Shown here one piece after another: positions 8,276-17,815 of a DNA stretch of 64,000 nucleotides; the first letter of the stretch is position 1; every line of letters starts with the position of its first letter. The stretch covers positions 496,001-560,000 of the forward strand of contig NZ_JACHOR010000002.1 of assembly GCF_014199945.1 (NCBI RefSeq). The letters are read 5' to 3'. The position numbers and the translations under genes are program-made. The notes beneath the pieces were generated by a model. The model was not told the origin of the DNA. It searched no databases and was given only the letters and a program-made list of their open reading frames with translations. This DNA is from Brevundimonas variabilis. Its GTDB lineage: Bacteria; Pseudomonadota; Alphaproteobacteria; Caulobacterales; Caulobacteraceae.

Positions 8276-9024
8276 CGCCGGTCGAGGTCCAGAAGAGGGC
8301 CGGACGGCGCGTCGATCCATCGGCCGCGAATGCCAAACGTCTCTCGCAGTCGTTCGGCTGACAGCGCCTTGGTCGGGAGCGCGTCAGCAACAATCCTGCC
8401 CCGGTCGATCACGAGGACGCGGTCAGCATGGCGAGCGGCCAGCGTCAGGTCATGCAGGCTGACCAGCACCGCCTGACCTGATCGCGCCCGCTGCTGCAAC
8501 AGGTCCAGCACGAGGAGCTGGGCGTCCGGATCCAGCCCGGCAATCGGCTCGTCGGCCAGCAGTGCGGGAGCCTCGCAGACCAGGGCCCGCGCCAGCAGCA
8601 CACGGGCCCGCTCGCCTCCGGACATGTCCGCCACCCCTCGATCGGCAAGCGAGGTGGCTCCAACCAGGGCCAAGGCCTCCCGCGCGCGCCGAGTGGCATC
8701 TGCGCCTGACAGGAACGGGGCCCCAAGCGCCGCGATATCGACGGCTGCCATGTTCCAGGCGATCCTTCTCTCCTGTGGCAGATAGGCGGCGCGTTCGGCC
8801 CGCGCTCGCGACGACAGGCGTGAAACCGGCTGGTCTCCAAGCCGCGCCTCACCTGCTTCCAGAGAGATCAATCCGAGCAGCGCCCGGATCACGCTGGACT
8901 TCCCGGCACCATTGGGACCGACCAGAGCGACGATTTCACCGGGAGCGACGCCCAGGTCGACGCGATCGAGCACGATCCGCCCGTCAAGCCGCACAACGGC
9001 TCCCCGAAGCTCCAGCGCGCTCAC
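8266..9024 (-). CDS. ABC transporter ATP-binding protein, iron-siderophore/cobalamin type
   Basis: The 252-residue ATPase powers uptake with the adjacent permease and binding protein. Walker A is GPNGAGKSS, the signature is MSGGERARVLLARAL and Walker B is ALLADEPIAGLDP. The layout is that of FepC/BtuD/HmuV ATPases. The reading frame stays open far upstream, but the real start is GTG at 9024 (VSALELRG), whose bases form a GTGA overlap with the permease stop. Substrate cannot be told from the ATPase. Confidence 0.9.
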   Translation of the reverse strand: MSALELRGAVVRLDGRIVLDRVDLGVAPGEIVALVGPNGAGKSSVIRALLGLISLEAGEARLGDQPVSRLSSRARAERAAYLPQERRIAWNMAAVDIAALGAPFLSGADATRRAREALALVGATSLADRGVADMSGGERARVLLARALVCEAPALLADEPIAGLDPDAQLLVLDLLQQRARSGQAVLVSLHDLTLAARHADRVLVIDRGRIVADALPTKALSAERLRETFGIRGRWIDAPSGPLLDLDRRQG

Positions 9025-10019
9025 AGCCGCCACTCCCGCGCCGCTCGCCAGGCGATCAGGGCAAACAGCGGGGCCCCGATCAGGGCCGTGAACACACCCA
9101 GCTTGAGTTCCTGATCCGTCGGTGTGATCCGGGCCAGCAGGTCTGCCACCACCAGAACCAGACCGCCGACCAGTGCGGACGGCAAGAGCAGGCGACGCGG
9201 ATCGCCCCTGACCGCTCGGCGGACCAGATGGGGCGCTGCCAGTCCGACAAAGCCGATCACCCCTGCCACCGCGACAGCGGCGCCGGCCGCGATGGCGGCG
9301 GCAAGCAGCGCCATCATTTTTAGGCGGCCCATGGCCAGCCCTGAGGTGGCTGCCGTCTCTTCGCCCAGGGCCAGCATCCGGAGGCCCGGCGCCGCCATGG
9401 CGGCCAGCACCCCGGCGGCCAGGACCGGGGGCGCGACCCAGGCAACATCGAACCAGCTGCGATTCTGCACCGACCCCAGCAACCAGGACATGACCTCCGC
9501 CGACGCAATCGGCGAAGGCGAAAGATTGAAGATGAGCGCTGTCAGAGCGCCCGCGAAACTGGACAGGGCCACGCCGAACAGGATCAGGGCCTCGGGCGTG
9601 CGAAGGCGTGTCGCCGCAGCCACCAGCAAAACGCCGGCCACCGCCGCACCTGCCAGTGCCGCAATCTCCACTGCACCCGGAAACACTGCTAGACCAAGGA
9701 CGATGGCCAGCGCTGCCCCCAGCGCGGCCGTCGCGGACACGCCCAGTACGCCAGGGTCGGCCAGCGGATTGCGAAGCAGCCCCTGCAACACCGCTCCTGC
9801 CAGGCCCAGCGCCGCGCCCACAACAAGGGCGCACACGGCCCGCGGCGCACGGACCTGCCAGAGGACTTCAGCGGGTCCGGACGAAAGGTCCCCTACCGCT
9901 TCGGCGTACTGGCTCCATGCCAGTTCGGATTCACCAAACAGCACGGCAACGGCAAGGGCCGCCAAGATGGCCAGACCGAGACCCACGTTCAAACTGCGCT
10001 CGCGCATGGGCTGGCTCAC
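9021..10019 (-). CDS. FecCD/BtuC-family ABC transporter permease
   Basis: A 332-residue inner-membrane permease with about ten hydrophobic segments, typical of iron-siderophore, heme or cobalamin importers. Family blocks include LAGAVLQGLLRNPLADP near residue 80, GVALSSFAGALTALIF and VGLAAPHLVRR. The start is GTG at 10019, overlapping the binding-protein stop as GTGA; an internal ATG (MRERS) is an alternative. It sits between the binding protein and the ATPase in one operon. Confidence 0.92.
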   Translation of the reverse strand: MSQPMRERSLNVGLGLAILAALAVAVLFGESELAWSQYAEAVGDLSSGPAEVLWQVRAPRAVCALVVGAALGLAGAVLQGLLRNPLADPGVLGVSATAALGAALAIVLGLAVFPGAVEIAALAGAAVAGVLLVAAATRLRTPEALILFGVALSSFAGALTALIFNLSPSPIASAEVMSWLLGSVQNRSWFDVAWVAPPVLAAGVLAAMAAPGLRMLALGEETAATSGLAMGRLKMMALLAAAIAAGAAVAVAGVIGFVGLAAPHLVRRAVRGDPRRLLLPSALVGGLVLVVADLLARITPTDQELKLGVFTALIGAPLFALIAWRAAREWRL

Positions 10020-10816
10020 GGGCGACGCGCCGCGATCATCGCTACGCCATCGGCAGCAAACCAGGCGGGACAGGTCAGTACGGAGGCCGGAAGGCGCGTC
10101 ACCGTTCGCCCGCTCGCCGCCCTGCGCACGACCGGGTGCCGTCCTGGTCCCCGCCAGTCGGCGCGGACCTGATCGAAAAAGCCCAGCACGAAACGCGCGG
10201 GTGGTGTCAAGGCGATCCGCTCGACGCTGACCGGACCGAAACCAGGCCGTTCCGTCGCGTTTTCAAATCCCGCCGCCTGCAGCATGCCGTCCATCAGCGT
10301 GCCTGCGCCCGCCGTGAACCCGCCGGCTGTCAGATACAGGGCAGCCCCCCGGGAGCCGCTGACCGAACGCGCGGCGAGAAGTCGCTGATCCATCCTGCTG
10401 ATCAACGCCTCCCCGCGACCCGAAACGGCAAGCGCGCGGGCCACGACGCGGATATTGGCGCGGATGGCGTCGAAGTCGCTGGCGTCCGACAGCGTGACGA
10501 CGCGCTGCCCCCGCCGCTCCAGATGATCCAGCAGCCGCTGGTCACCGCCCCAGTAGCGAACAACGACATCGGGCCGAAAGCCGATGGCAGCCTCGAGCGT
10601 GGGACGAACCTGCCGATGGTCTCTCGCCGCAATCCGCATCCGGGAGTCCGCGTCGTCAGCGCGTGGTGAAAGCGCAAGCGTGGCCTCGGGAACGAGCGCC
10701 AGAACATACTGGTCTGCGCACTGATCCAGCGACAGGACCCGCAGTGGTTCCGCCATTGCCCCGGAGGCGAGCCCGATCAGTCCCGCCACCGAGCATGCAA
10801 AGGCCATCGGACTCAC
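10016..10816 (-). CDS. ABC transporter periplasmic substrate-binding protein (iron-siderophore/cobalamin type)
   Basis: A 266-residue class III binding protein with an N-terminal signal peptide ending near AMAEP. RVLSLDQCADQYVLAL, then FRPDVVVRYWGGD and GQRVVTL, match the BtuF/FhuD-like fold. It is on the short side for the family and has no lipobox. The GTG start overlaps the TetR-regulator stop as GTGA. No TonB receptor, siderophore gene or cobalamin riboswitch is nearby, so the ligand is undecided. Confidence 0.82.
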   Translation of the reverse strand: MSPMAFACSVAGLIGLASGAMAEPLRVLSLDQCADQYVLALVPEATLALSPRADDADSRMRIAARDHRQVRPTLEAAIGFRPDVVVRYWGGDQRLLDHLERRGQRVVTLSDASDFDAIRANIRVVARALAVSGRGEALISRMDQRLLAARSVSGSRGAALYLTAGGFTAGAGTLMDGMLQAAGFENATERPGFGPVSVERIALTPPARFVLGFFDQVRADWRGPGRHPVVRRAASGRTVTRLPASVLTCPAWFAADGVAMIAARRP

Positions 10817-11457
10817 GACGTCAGCAGGCCTTCGAACAGGGCATCCGACATGGTCCTGAACAGTGCATCGTGGTCGGCCCAGGGAAAATAGGGCTTGGTG
10901 ATGATCAGGGACACGATGCCATGGACACCGGCCCAGAAGACCTGGGCCGCGACCTTGGCGTCCACTCTCAGCCGGCCGGCGCTGTCTAGCTGGTCTACCA
11001 CGTCGGCAAAGGAGCCAAAAAGCTCGGCACCCAGTTGCTGGGCGGCATTCTCGGCACCGTCACGCGCTTCCAGCGGGCGCGTCAGATAGCTCAGGCGGTA
11101 GGCGTTGGGATTGGCAAAGCCGAACGCGACATAGGCTGCCAGCATCCGTCGAAGACGTTCCTCTGGTGCGTCGGTCGCCTCCAGGATAGCCCGGTTCGCG
11201 GCGATCAGGGTCTCGAACGCGGTCCGGCAGATTTCCTGAAGGATCGCGCCCTTGTCGGCGAAGTGAATGTAAAGGGCGGTCGAGGACAGGCCCACTTCGT
11301 CAGCGATCTTGCGGATCGTGGCGCCCTCATAGCCATGTTCAACGAAGATGCGTTCGGCAGCGACGAGGATTTCCGCCCGTCGCGAGTGTCCCTCTCCCTT
11401 CGGCTTTCGGGCTGACCGGGGTTGGGGAACGGCACTGTCGAGGGAAGCGGCCGACAA
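10813..11457 (-). CDS. TetR/AcrR-family transcriptional regulator
   Basis: A ligand-responsive repressor whose N-terminal helix-turn-helix reads IFVEHGYEGATIRKIADEVG followed by SSTALYIHFADKGAIL. The C-terminal helical domain is of the kind annotated as TetR_C_33/WHG. I chose a TTG start at 11457, preceded eight bases upstream by GGAG, giving 214 residues; an ATG at 11541 would add 28 residues of unlikely, Cys/Arg-rich sequence. It is the first gene of the ABC-importer operon, so it probably autoregulates and controls the transporter. Confidence 0.85.
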   Translation of the reverse strand: MSAASLDSAVPQPRSARKPKGEGHSRRAEILVAAERIFVEHGYEGATIRKIADEVGLSSTALYIHFADKGAILQEICRTAFETLIAANRAILEATDAPEERLRRMLAAYVAFGFANPNAYRLSYLTRPLEARDGAENAAQQLGAELFGSFADVVDQLDSAGRLRVDAKVAAQVFWAGVHGIVSLIITKPYFPWADHDALFRTMSDALFEGLLTS

Positions 11458-11581
11458 ATCGCAAACTCCACGGATAGACCTGATCAGGAGGCATGCGCCG
11501 CAGGTTTTGCAGGAATAGCGCCAATCCCGCGGCCACGCCAATCACTTGCCACGCGTAACGTTGTTATCTAAACGCGCGGTT

Positions 11582-13003
11582 ATGGTCGAGCACCCGTATA
11601 CCGAGAGATTGGCGACGGAACTGCCGCTTCGGTTCAGCGCGCGAATGCGCTCGCTGTCATTCCTTCAAAGGCTGGTCGTCCTCGTGGTCTTGGGATCTTT
11701 TGGCGCAAGTCTTTGGTGGCAGAGGGATGTCACCCTGTCGCTTGTCATGGTGGCCACCCAGATCGGCTTCCTGATCCTGGCCGCATTCAGGATCGTACTG
11801 GTCATCGTGAGTCGCCAGCGCTCCGACGCGCCTGTCGAGGACAGCCACCCGTTACCCGTCTACACCATCCTCGCGGCCCTCCATGACGAGGCTGACATCG
11901 TCCCGCAACTGATCCGGCGTCTGGCTGCAATCGACTATCCCCAGGACCGTCTTCAAGGAATGCTGCTGATAGAGGCGCACGATACACCGACGCTCACGGC
12001 GGCTGAAAGCGCGCCTCGACCGGACTGGCTGGAGGTCGTCATCGTTCCTCCCGGCGATCCAATGACCAAGCCTCGCGCACTCAACCATGATCTGCGGCTG
12101 TCGACCGGAGACCTGCTGACTGTCTATGACGCCGAGGATCATCCCGATCCGGGCCAATTGCGGGAGGCCGCAGCACGTTTCTCGGACAGCCCGGATAGCC
12201 GTCTGGCCTGTCTCCAGGCCCCGCTCAGGATCAGCGCTCCCCACGAAACCTCGCGGGATTCCGCCTTTCTCCACCGTCAGTTTGCCGTCGAATATGCGTC
12301 GCTCTTCGAGGTCACCCTCCCCGGACTTGCGAGACTTGGAATGCCTTTCCCGCTGGGTGGGACCAGCAATCACTTCCGTATCGACGTCCTGCGGGCGGCC
12401 GGCGGGTGGGACCCCTTCAATGTCACCGAGGATGCCGATCTGGGCTTTCGACTGTGGCGTCAGGGCTGGCACCTCGGCATCATGACCCGGCCGACCCATG
12501 AGGTCCCGCCGAACGCCCTCAAAGACTGGCTGCCCCAGAGGACACGATGGCTCAAGGGTTTCATGCAGACCTGGGGCGTCCATACGCGAACCCTGAGCGG
12601 CCTGGGGTTCGCCGGACTGGTTGCCCTGACCGTGACCATTGGCGGTACACTGGCATCTGCAGGTCTTCACGCCCTCGCAGTCAGTTGGCTGTTGGCCACG
12701 GTCATGATCTCTCTGCTGGCCGGACTGCCACCGATACCGCCCGCCTTCGCCGTCAGCGTCATGATCCTCGGCACGGCAGCCGCCTGGCTGAGCGGACAGA
12801 TCGGTGCGCGCCGCGCTGGCGTGCCCTACAGCGCCAATGACATGATCATGAGCCCGATCTACTGGTCCCTGATGTCCCTGGCCTTTGCCCATGCGGTATG
12901 GCGGCTCGTGGTCGAGCCCTTCACCTGGGACAAGACCCCGCACCGGCCCGATCCCGTAACGTTTGATGTCCATTGCGTGCACGCTGGACGACAGGTCGTC
13001 TGA
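11582..13003 (+). CDS. Membrane glycosyltransferase, GT2 family (cellulose-synthase-like)
   Basis: A processive-type GT2 enzyme with two N-terminal transmembrane segments, a cytoplasmic catalytic domain and C-terminal membrane segments. Visible motifs are the nucleotide-binding region VYTILAALHDEADIV, the DAED of the DxD position, TEDADLGFRLW and QRTRWLKG (the Q/RxxRW motif). The product sugar is unknown; no BcsB, alginate or succinoglycan partners are near. Start at ATG 11582 is preferred over an upstream TTG at 11546; neither has a strong ribosome-binding site. Confidence 0.85.
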   Translation: MVEHPYTERLATELPLRFSARMRSLSFLQRLVVLVVLGSFGASLWWQRDVTLSLVMVATQIGFLILAAFRIVLVIVSRQRSDAPVEDSHPLPVYTILAALHDEADIVPQLIRRLAAIDYPQDRLQGMLLIEAHDTPTLTAAESAPRPDWLEVVIVPPGDPMTKPRALNHDLRLSTGDLLTVYDAEDHPDPGQLREAAARFSDSPDSRLACLQAPLRISAPHETSRDSAFLHRQFAVEYASLFEVTLPGLARLGMPFPLGGTSNHFRIDVLRAAGGWDPFNVTEDADLGFRLWRQGWHLGIMTRPTHEVPPNALKDWLPQRTRWLKGFMQTWGVHTRTLSGLGFAGLVALTVTIGGTLASAGLHALAVSWLLATVMISLLAGLPPIPPAFAVSVMILGTAAAWLSGQIGARRAGVPYSANDMIMSPIYWSLMSLAFAHAVWRLVVEPFTWDKTPHRPDPVTFDVHCVHAGRQVV

Positions 13004-13019
13004 CCGCCTAATCAGCGCC

Positions 13020-13925
13020 ATGCCTCCTGTCCTGTCGCCGACGCCCGAAACCCTGCTGACGACCGCCTGGCCGGACTACGCCCTGCTGGACAGCGGCGGG
13101 GGCCGCAAGCTTGAGCGCTATGGTCCCTACACCGTGGTACGCCCCGAGCCCCAGTGCTGGTGGTCGCCGCGCGACCCGGATGCCTTCGCTCGTGCTGACG
13201 CCGTGTTTGATCCCGACGATGAGGATGAGGCCGGACGCTGGCGGTTTGCCGGAAAACCGATCGAGACCTTTCCGCTGGCCTGGGGTGAGGCCCGCTTTAC
13301 GGGCCGGTTCACCCCGTTCCGTCACCTCGCCTTCTTCCCGGAGCAGGCAGCCAACTGGCAGTGGCTGGATCGTACGATCCGCCGAATCGCCTCGACCCGC
13401 GCCTCAGCCCCCCGCGTGCTGAACCTGTTCGGCTATACGGGTGTCGCATCGCTGGCCAGTGCCGCAGCGGGCGCGGAAGTCACCCATGTCGATGCCTCCA
13501 AGAAGTCGGTCGCCTGGGCACGCGAGAACGCCGGCCATTCCGGCATGACCGATGCCCCGATCCGCTGGATCGTCGAGGACGCCCGCAAATATGTCGCTCG
13601 CGAGGTCCGCCGGGGTTCGAAGTATCAGGGCATCATCCTGGATCCTCCGAAATACGGACGCGGCCCCGATGGCGAGGTCTGGCGACTTTTCGAGGATATG
13701 CCGGGCCTTCTGAAGGACTGTGCGGCGCTTCTGGCCGACGATGCCGACTTCCTTTTGCTGAATGCTTATGCTGCCCGGATCTCGGGCATCTCGCTCGCCC
13801 ACCTGATGCGCGAGGCCGTCGGCGACCGCGGCGGACGCATTGACTGGGGCGAATTGGCGCTTTCTGAGGATGGTCCCGAGGGCCGGGCCATCGGTCTCAG
13901 CTTCTTTGCGCGGTGGTCGGCATGA
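13020..13925 (+). CDS. Class I SAM-dependent methyltransferase, RlmI-like
   Basis: A 301-residue methyltransferase resembling the catalytic half of the 23S rRNA cytosine-C5 methyltransferase RlmI. The SAM-binding motif is RVLNLFGYTGVASLAS (~residue 130), followed by VDASKKSVAWARENA and the DPPKYGRG motif (~210). No N-terminal PUA domain is apparent. I chose ATG at 13020; an upstream ATG at 12963 lies in the preceding glycosyltransferase gene. The stop overlaps the next methyltransferase start by ATGA. Confidence 0.88.
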   Translation: MPPVLSPTPETLLTTAWPDYALLDSGGGRKLERYGPYTVVRPEPQCWWSPRDPDAFARADAVFDPDDEDEAGRWRFAGKPIETFPLAWGEARFTGRFTPFRHLAFFPEQAANWQWLDRTIRRIASTRASAPRVLNLFGYTGVASLASAAAGAEVTHVDASKKSVAWARENAGHSGMTDAPIRWIVEDARKYVAREVRRGSKYQGIILDPPKYGRGPDGEVWRLFEDMPGLLKDCAALLADDADFLLLNAYAARISGISLAHLMREAVGDRGGRIDWGELALSEDGPEGRAIGLSFFARWSA

Positions 13926-14746
13926 GCGCCTATCCGCCCGATCAGGGCCGGCTGATCACTTCGCTCACGAACGAGACGGTCAAGGCCGTCCGCGCCCTGC
14001 ATATGCGCAAGGAGCGCGAAGCGACCGGACTGTTCCTCGCCGAAGGCCTGAAATTCATTGGCGAGGCCCTCGATCAGGGACGGACGCCGACGACCCTGCT
14101 GGTGGGGATGGAGGCGCGTGCCCACCCCCTTCTGGACCGGGCCATTGCCGAGACCCGGCGCACAGGCGGAGATGTCGTCACCGTCACCCACCCGATCCTC
14201 GAAAAGATCAGCCGTCGCGAGAATCCCCAGACTGTCCTCGCGGTGTTCGAACAGGCCTTCACCCGTCTGGACGACATCGATCCGGCCTCTGCCCCCTGCT
14301 GGGTTGCCCTTGAGCAGGTGCGGGATCCCGGCAATCTCGGAACGATCATTCGAACTGCCGATGCTGCGGGCTGCGGCGGGGTGATCCTCATCGGTGACTG
14401 TGTCGATCCGTTCTCGGTCGAGGCCGTCCGGGCAACGATGGGCTCGGTATTCGCAGTCGCCATCGCGCGCGCGACACCCGAGGCCTTCCTGACCTGGCGC
14501 GCGAAATGGAGCGGCAGCGTCATCGGCACCCGGCTGGATGCCACCCATGGCTACCGCGACGCGCCTCTTTCCGCCCCGACCCTGATCCTGATGGGCAATG
14601 AGCAGGCGGGACTGACTGACAGCCTTGCCAGCGCCTGTGACGTCAACGTCAAGATCCCGATGCGTGGACGTGCCGACAGCCTGAACCTGGCGGTCGCGAC
14701 AGGCATCATGGTCTATGCGGTCACCGACGCCCTGGCCGACAGTTAG
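13922..14746 (+). CDS. TrmH/SpoU-family RNA methyltransferase
   Basis: A SPOUT-fold 2'-O-methyltransferase acting on rRNA or tRNA. The 274-residue protein has an N-terminal substrate-binding domain followed by the knotted catalytic domain. Motif 1 is RDPGNLGTIIRTADA, motif 2 is LILMGNEQAGL and motif 3 is IPMRGRADSLNLAVATGIM. The ATG at 13922 overlaps the upstream methyltransferase stop, so the two RNA-modification genes are coupled. The exact target nucleotide cannot be inferred. Confidence 0.92.
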   Translation: MSAYPPDQGRLITSLTNETVKAVRALHMRKEREATGLFLAEGLKFIGEALDQGRTPTTLLVGMEARAHPLLDRAIAETRRTGGDVVTVTHPILEKISRRENPQTVLAVFEQAFTRLDDIDPASAPCWVALEQVRDPGNLGTIIRTADAAGCGGVILIGDCVDPFSVEAVRATMGSVFAVAIARATPEAFLTWRAKWSGSVIGTRLDATHGYRDAPLSAPTLILMGNEQAGLTDSLASACDVNVKIPMRGRADSLNLAVATGIMVYAVTDALADS

Positions 14747-14802
14747 GGAGCAACCCCGCGCCTCCCCACCCGTTGGGATGTCTCAGTAACAGGAGACATT
14801 TC

Positions 14803-15201
14803 ATGATCATTCCGACAGGCACGCTGGTGGCCATCGTCGACGGCGAAAAACTTCAGCTGTTCGAAAACATCGGCCACGCCGACATCAAGCTGAAGGCGAT
14901 GCCCGTCGGTGCCATCGAGGAACGGGCTTCCGGAGCTGCCGGTCGTCACTCCAGCGGTGCCAACCCCGACAACGATACCCAGGCGGAAGACGGTTTCGCG
15001 GTCGGTGTGGCCGACGCGATCAACGCCCGCGTTCTGAACGGCAAGGTCGACAACCTGCTGGTCATCGCTGCGCCCAAGACCCTGGGACAACTCCGCAAGG
15101 GCTGGCACAAACAGACCGAAAGCAAACTGGTCGGCGAAATCGCCAAGGACCTGACCGGGCACTCGACGGACGACATCGCCACGGCCATCCAGAAGGCCTG
15201 A
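14803..15201 (+). CDS. Host attachment family protein
   Basis: A 132-residue protein of the family named 'protein required for attachment to host cells' in plant-associated rhizobia. It begins IPTGTLVAIVDGEKLQLFEN and contains EDGFAVGVADAINA and LVIAAPKTLGQLR. The fold is related to the archaeal eRF1 middle domain, and the adhesion role is not established outside rhizobia. AGGAGAC upstream supports the ATG at 14803. It converges on hrpB five bases away. Confidence 0.85.
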   Translation: MIIPTGTLVAIVDGEKLQLFENIGHADIKLKAMPVGAIEERASGAAGRHSSGANPDNDTQAEDGFAVGVADAINARVLNGKVDNLLVIAAPKTLGQLRKGWHKQTESKLVGEIAKDLTGHSTDDIATAIQKA

Positions 15202-15206
15202 TCGCC

Positions 15207-17648
15207 TCAGGTTCCCCGTGGCTTGACCCGGTTGGTGGCCTCAGCCTCCGCCGGACTTTCGGGCCACGGGTGCCGGGGATATCGTCCGCGCATCTCGGAC
15301 CGGACCTCCTTCCATGAGCCCGACCAGAAGCCTGGCAGATCCTTGGTCATCTGGATCGGGCGACGCGCTGGAGACAGCAGGGCCAACGTCAGCGGAACAC
15401 GTCCATTCATAACGGTGGGGTGAACTCTGACCCCGAACAACTCCTGCACCCGGATGTCGACCCGTGGCCCCCCCTCGGCCGCATAGTCGATGGCGGAACT
15501 TCCCAGGGGCGTCACAAGCCGGGCCGGAGCCAGTTCGTCCAGTGCCCGCTGCCGATCCCAGTCGACCAGCGCACGCAATCCCTGTTCCAACGCTGCGTCG
15601 CTGATATCGTCCAGCGACTGCACTTCCCCCAAAAGCGGCCAAAGCCAAAGCTCGCGGCTCTCGAACAGGCCGGAGTCGCTTACATCCGGCCAGAAGGCGT
15701 CCCGTTCACGCAGAAAGGCCAGCCGGGCCCGCAGGCCGGCGGAGCGTTCGCCCCACCGGACGGCATCGATGCCCAGGGCGTCGACCTCTGCCCTCAAGGC
15801 AGTCGTCAGGACCGCGCGATCCGGCGTGGCCGTGATCCGTTCATCAAATACGATGGCTCCGAGGCGACGGATACGACGCATCACCATCCGTCCGGAAGGC
15901 TCGCGCGACAGCCGCTCCTCGACAGTCAGTCGTTCCGCCAGTGCCAAGGGGTCGACCGGCGCAGCCAGACGTATCCGGTCGCGGGCATCGCCACCCCCCA
16001 GATCGGCGACGGCCAGCCAGGGCTCGGCCGAAAGTCCGTCGCTGGGATCGATGAATGCGCCCCGCCCCGAGGCCAGCAGGACCTCTCCTGGCTTGCCACG
16101 AGCCTTCGCGACCCGCTCGGGAAAGGCTTGTGCGATCAGAAGACCCGGATCGACCGTTCCCCCCTTCCCGGCTCCAGCCGTCCGGGCCCAGCGGTCCGCC
16201 AGTTTTCGAACGTCGACGGCACGAGGGCTGCGATCGCGGTCAAAGCCCCCGAGCCGGTCGCGAAGATCGGTCTCGTTCCCGCCAAGACCGGGTTCGCTCA
16301 GGACGGCGGCGATCCGGCCTCCTAAAGTCGCATCGCCCCCATCCGACGCGAAAGCCACCAAGTGCGCCAGACGCGGCGGCAGAGGGATTTTCGTCAGGCG
16401 GCGACCATGCGTCGTCAGGCCACCCCGTGCATCAAGCGCCTCCAACCGGGTCAGGACCGCTCGTGCCTCCTTCAGGGCTCCGGCGGGCGGGGGATCGAGC
16501 AGCGCCAGCCCGTCCGTCGATCGGGCGCCCCAGCGGGCGAGGTCCAGGGCAAACGCGGTCAGATCAGCCTCAAGAATTTCAGGCCGCTGATGCGGCACCA
16601 ACCCCCGGGTCGTTTCCTCGTCCCACAGTCGGTAGCAGACCCCCGGTTCGGTGCGCCCTGCCCGTCCGCGCCTCTGCTCGGCCGAAGACCGGCTGACCCG
16701 GACGGTCGCCAGCCGGGTCAGGCCGCTGGACGGCTCGAACCGGGGCACGCGCGACAGGCCGCCATCGATCACGACGCGCACCCCCTCGATGGTCAGGCTG
16801 GTCTCAGCCACCGAAGTGGCGAGTACGATCTTGCGCCGTCCCGGAGAGGCCGGGTGCAGCGCGCGATCCTGCTCCGCCTTGTCCAGGGCGCCAAACAGGG
16901 GAGCGACATCGACCATGGGATCGCGAAGCCGCTCCTTCAGTCGCTGGGCGGTGCGGTGGATTTCAGCCTGCCCCGGCAGAAAGGCGAGGATCGATCCGGG
17001 CTGGTCCGCCAGCGCTGTCAGGCAGGCGCGGGTCATCGCGTCTTCCAGCCGTTCGACCGGATTGCGTCCGACGTACAGGGTCTCGACGGGAAAAATCCGC
17101 CCTTCCGCTTCGATCACGGGTGCTGGACTTCCGTCGGGCCGCGCCAACAGGTGTGACACCCCGGCGATGTCGAGCGTTGCCGACATGACGATCAGCCTGA
17201 GGTCCTCGCGCAGCAGTGACTGGCTCTCTCGGGCCAGGGCCAGTCCCAGATCAGCGTCCAGACTGCGCTCATGGAACTCATCGAAAAGAACGGCCCCGAT
17301 CCCGTCGAGACCGGGATCCTCCAGGATCATCCGGGTGAACACCCCTTCGGTAACCACCTCGATCCGGGTGCGAGGGCCGATCCGGCTCTGCAGCCGCGTG
17401 CGGTAGCCCACTGTATCGCCTGCAGTCTCGCCGAGCATATGCGCCATTCGCTCTGCTGCCGCCCGAGCGGCCAGCCTGCGGGGTTCAAGAACCAGAACTT
17501 TCTGATTGCCCAGCCAGGGCTGATCCAGCAGGGCCAGCGGCACGACGGTGGTCTTGCCGGCACCGGGCGGGGCTGCGAGCACGACCGCCGGGTTGCCGGC
17601 AATGGCCGCCTTGAGGCTGTCGATAATCGCGTGAATGGGCAGGGTCAC
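15207..17648 (-). CDS. hrpB: ATP-dependent RNA helicase HrpB
   Basis: A DEAH-box-type helicase of 813 residues. Walker A is AAPPGAGKTTVVPLAL near residue 30, the DExH box is LFDEFHERSLDAD, and SATLD and the motif VI region QRRGRAGR are present. The HrpB C-terminal domain (GSSAIDYAAEGGP to LTLALLSPARRPIQMTKDLPGFW, split here) is complete. Its exact role in bacteria is unsettled; mRNA processing and stress survival have been reported for homologs. Confidence 0.95.
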   Translation of the reverse strand: MTLPIHAIIDSLKAAIAGNPAVVLAAPPGAGKTTVVPLALLDQPWLGNQKVLVLEPRRLAARAAAERMAHMLGETAGDTVGYRTRLQSRIGPRTRIEVVTEGVFTRMILEDPGLDGIGAVLFDEFHERSLDADLGLALARESQSLLREDLRLIVMSATLDIAGVSHLLARPDGSPAPVIEAEGRIFPVETLYVGRNPVERLEDAMTRACLTALADQPGSILAFLPGQAEIHRTAQRLKERLRDPMVDVAPLFGALDKAEQDRALHPASPGRRKIVLATSVAETSLTIEGVRVVIDGGLSRVPRFEPSSGLTRLATVRVSRSSAEQRRGRAGRTEPGVCYRLWDEETTRGLVPHQRPEILEADLTAFALDLARWGARSTDGLALLDPPPAGALKEARAVLTRLEALDARGGLTTHGRRLTKIPLPPRLAHLVAFASDGGDATLGGRIAAVLSEPGLGGNETDLRDRLGGFDRDRSPRAVDVRKLADRWARTAGAGKGGTVDPGLLIAQAFPERVAKARGKPGEVLLASGRGAFIDPSDGLSAEPWLAVADLGGGDARDRIRLAAPVDPLALAERLTVEERLSREPSGRMVMRRIRRLGAIVFDERITATPDRAVLTTALRAEVDALGIDAVRWGERSAGLRARLAFLRERDAFWPDVSDSGLFESRELWLWPLLGEVQSLDDISDAALEQGLRALVDWDRQRALDELAPARLVTPLGSSAIDYAAEGGPRVDIRVQELFGVRVHPTVMNGRVPLTLALLSPARRPIQMTKDLPGFWSGSWKEVRSEMRGRYPRHPWPESPAEAEATNRVKPRGT

Positions 17649-17815
17649 AAAGCCGACCTAGCGTGAATCGAAGCCACAGGAACCAAAAACGCGTTCACGA
17701 AAGCGTCGCCCGACGTTCACCGATCGGAAACCGCGTTGCGCGCCGCAGCATCCATCGCTAGCGTCCGCGCAGGAAGGCGACCCGGGGAGGGTTCGCCGTA
17801 TCAAGGGGCACGACT

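Noticed and set aside
8266-9834. One long frame covering the ABC ATPase and most of the permease region
   Set aside because: Only the part after GTG 9024 resembles an ATPase; upstream residues are a frame-shifted reading of the permease gene.
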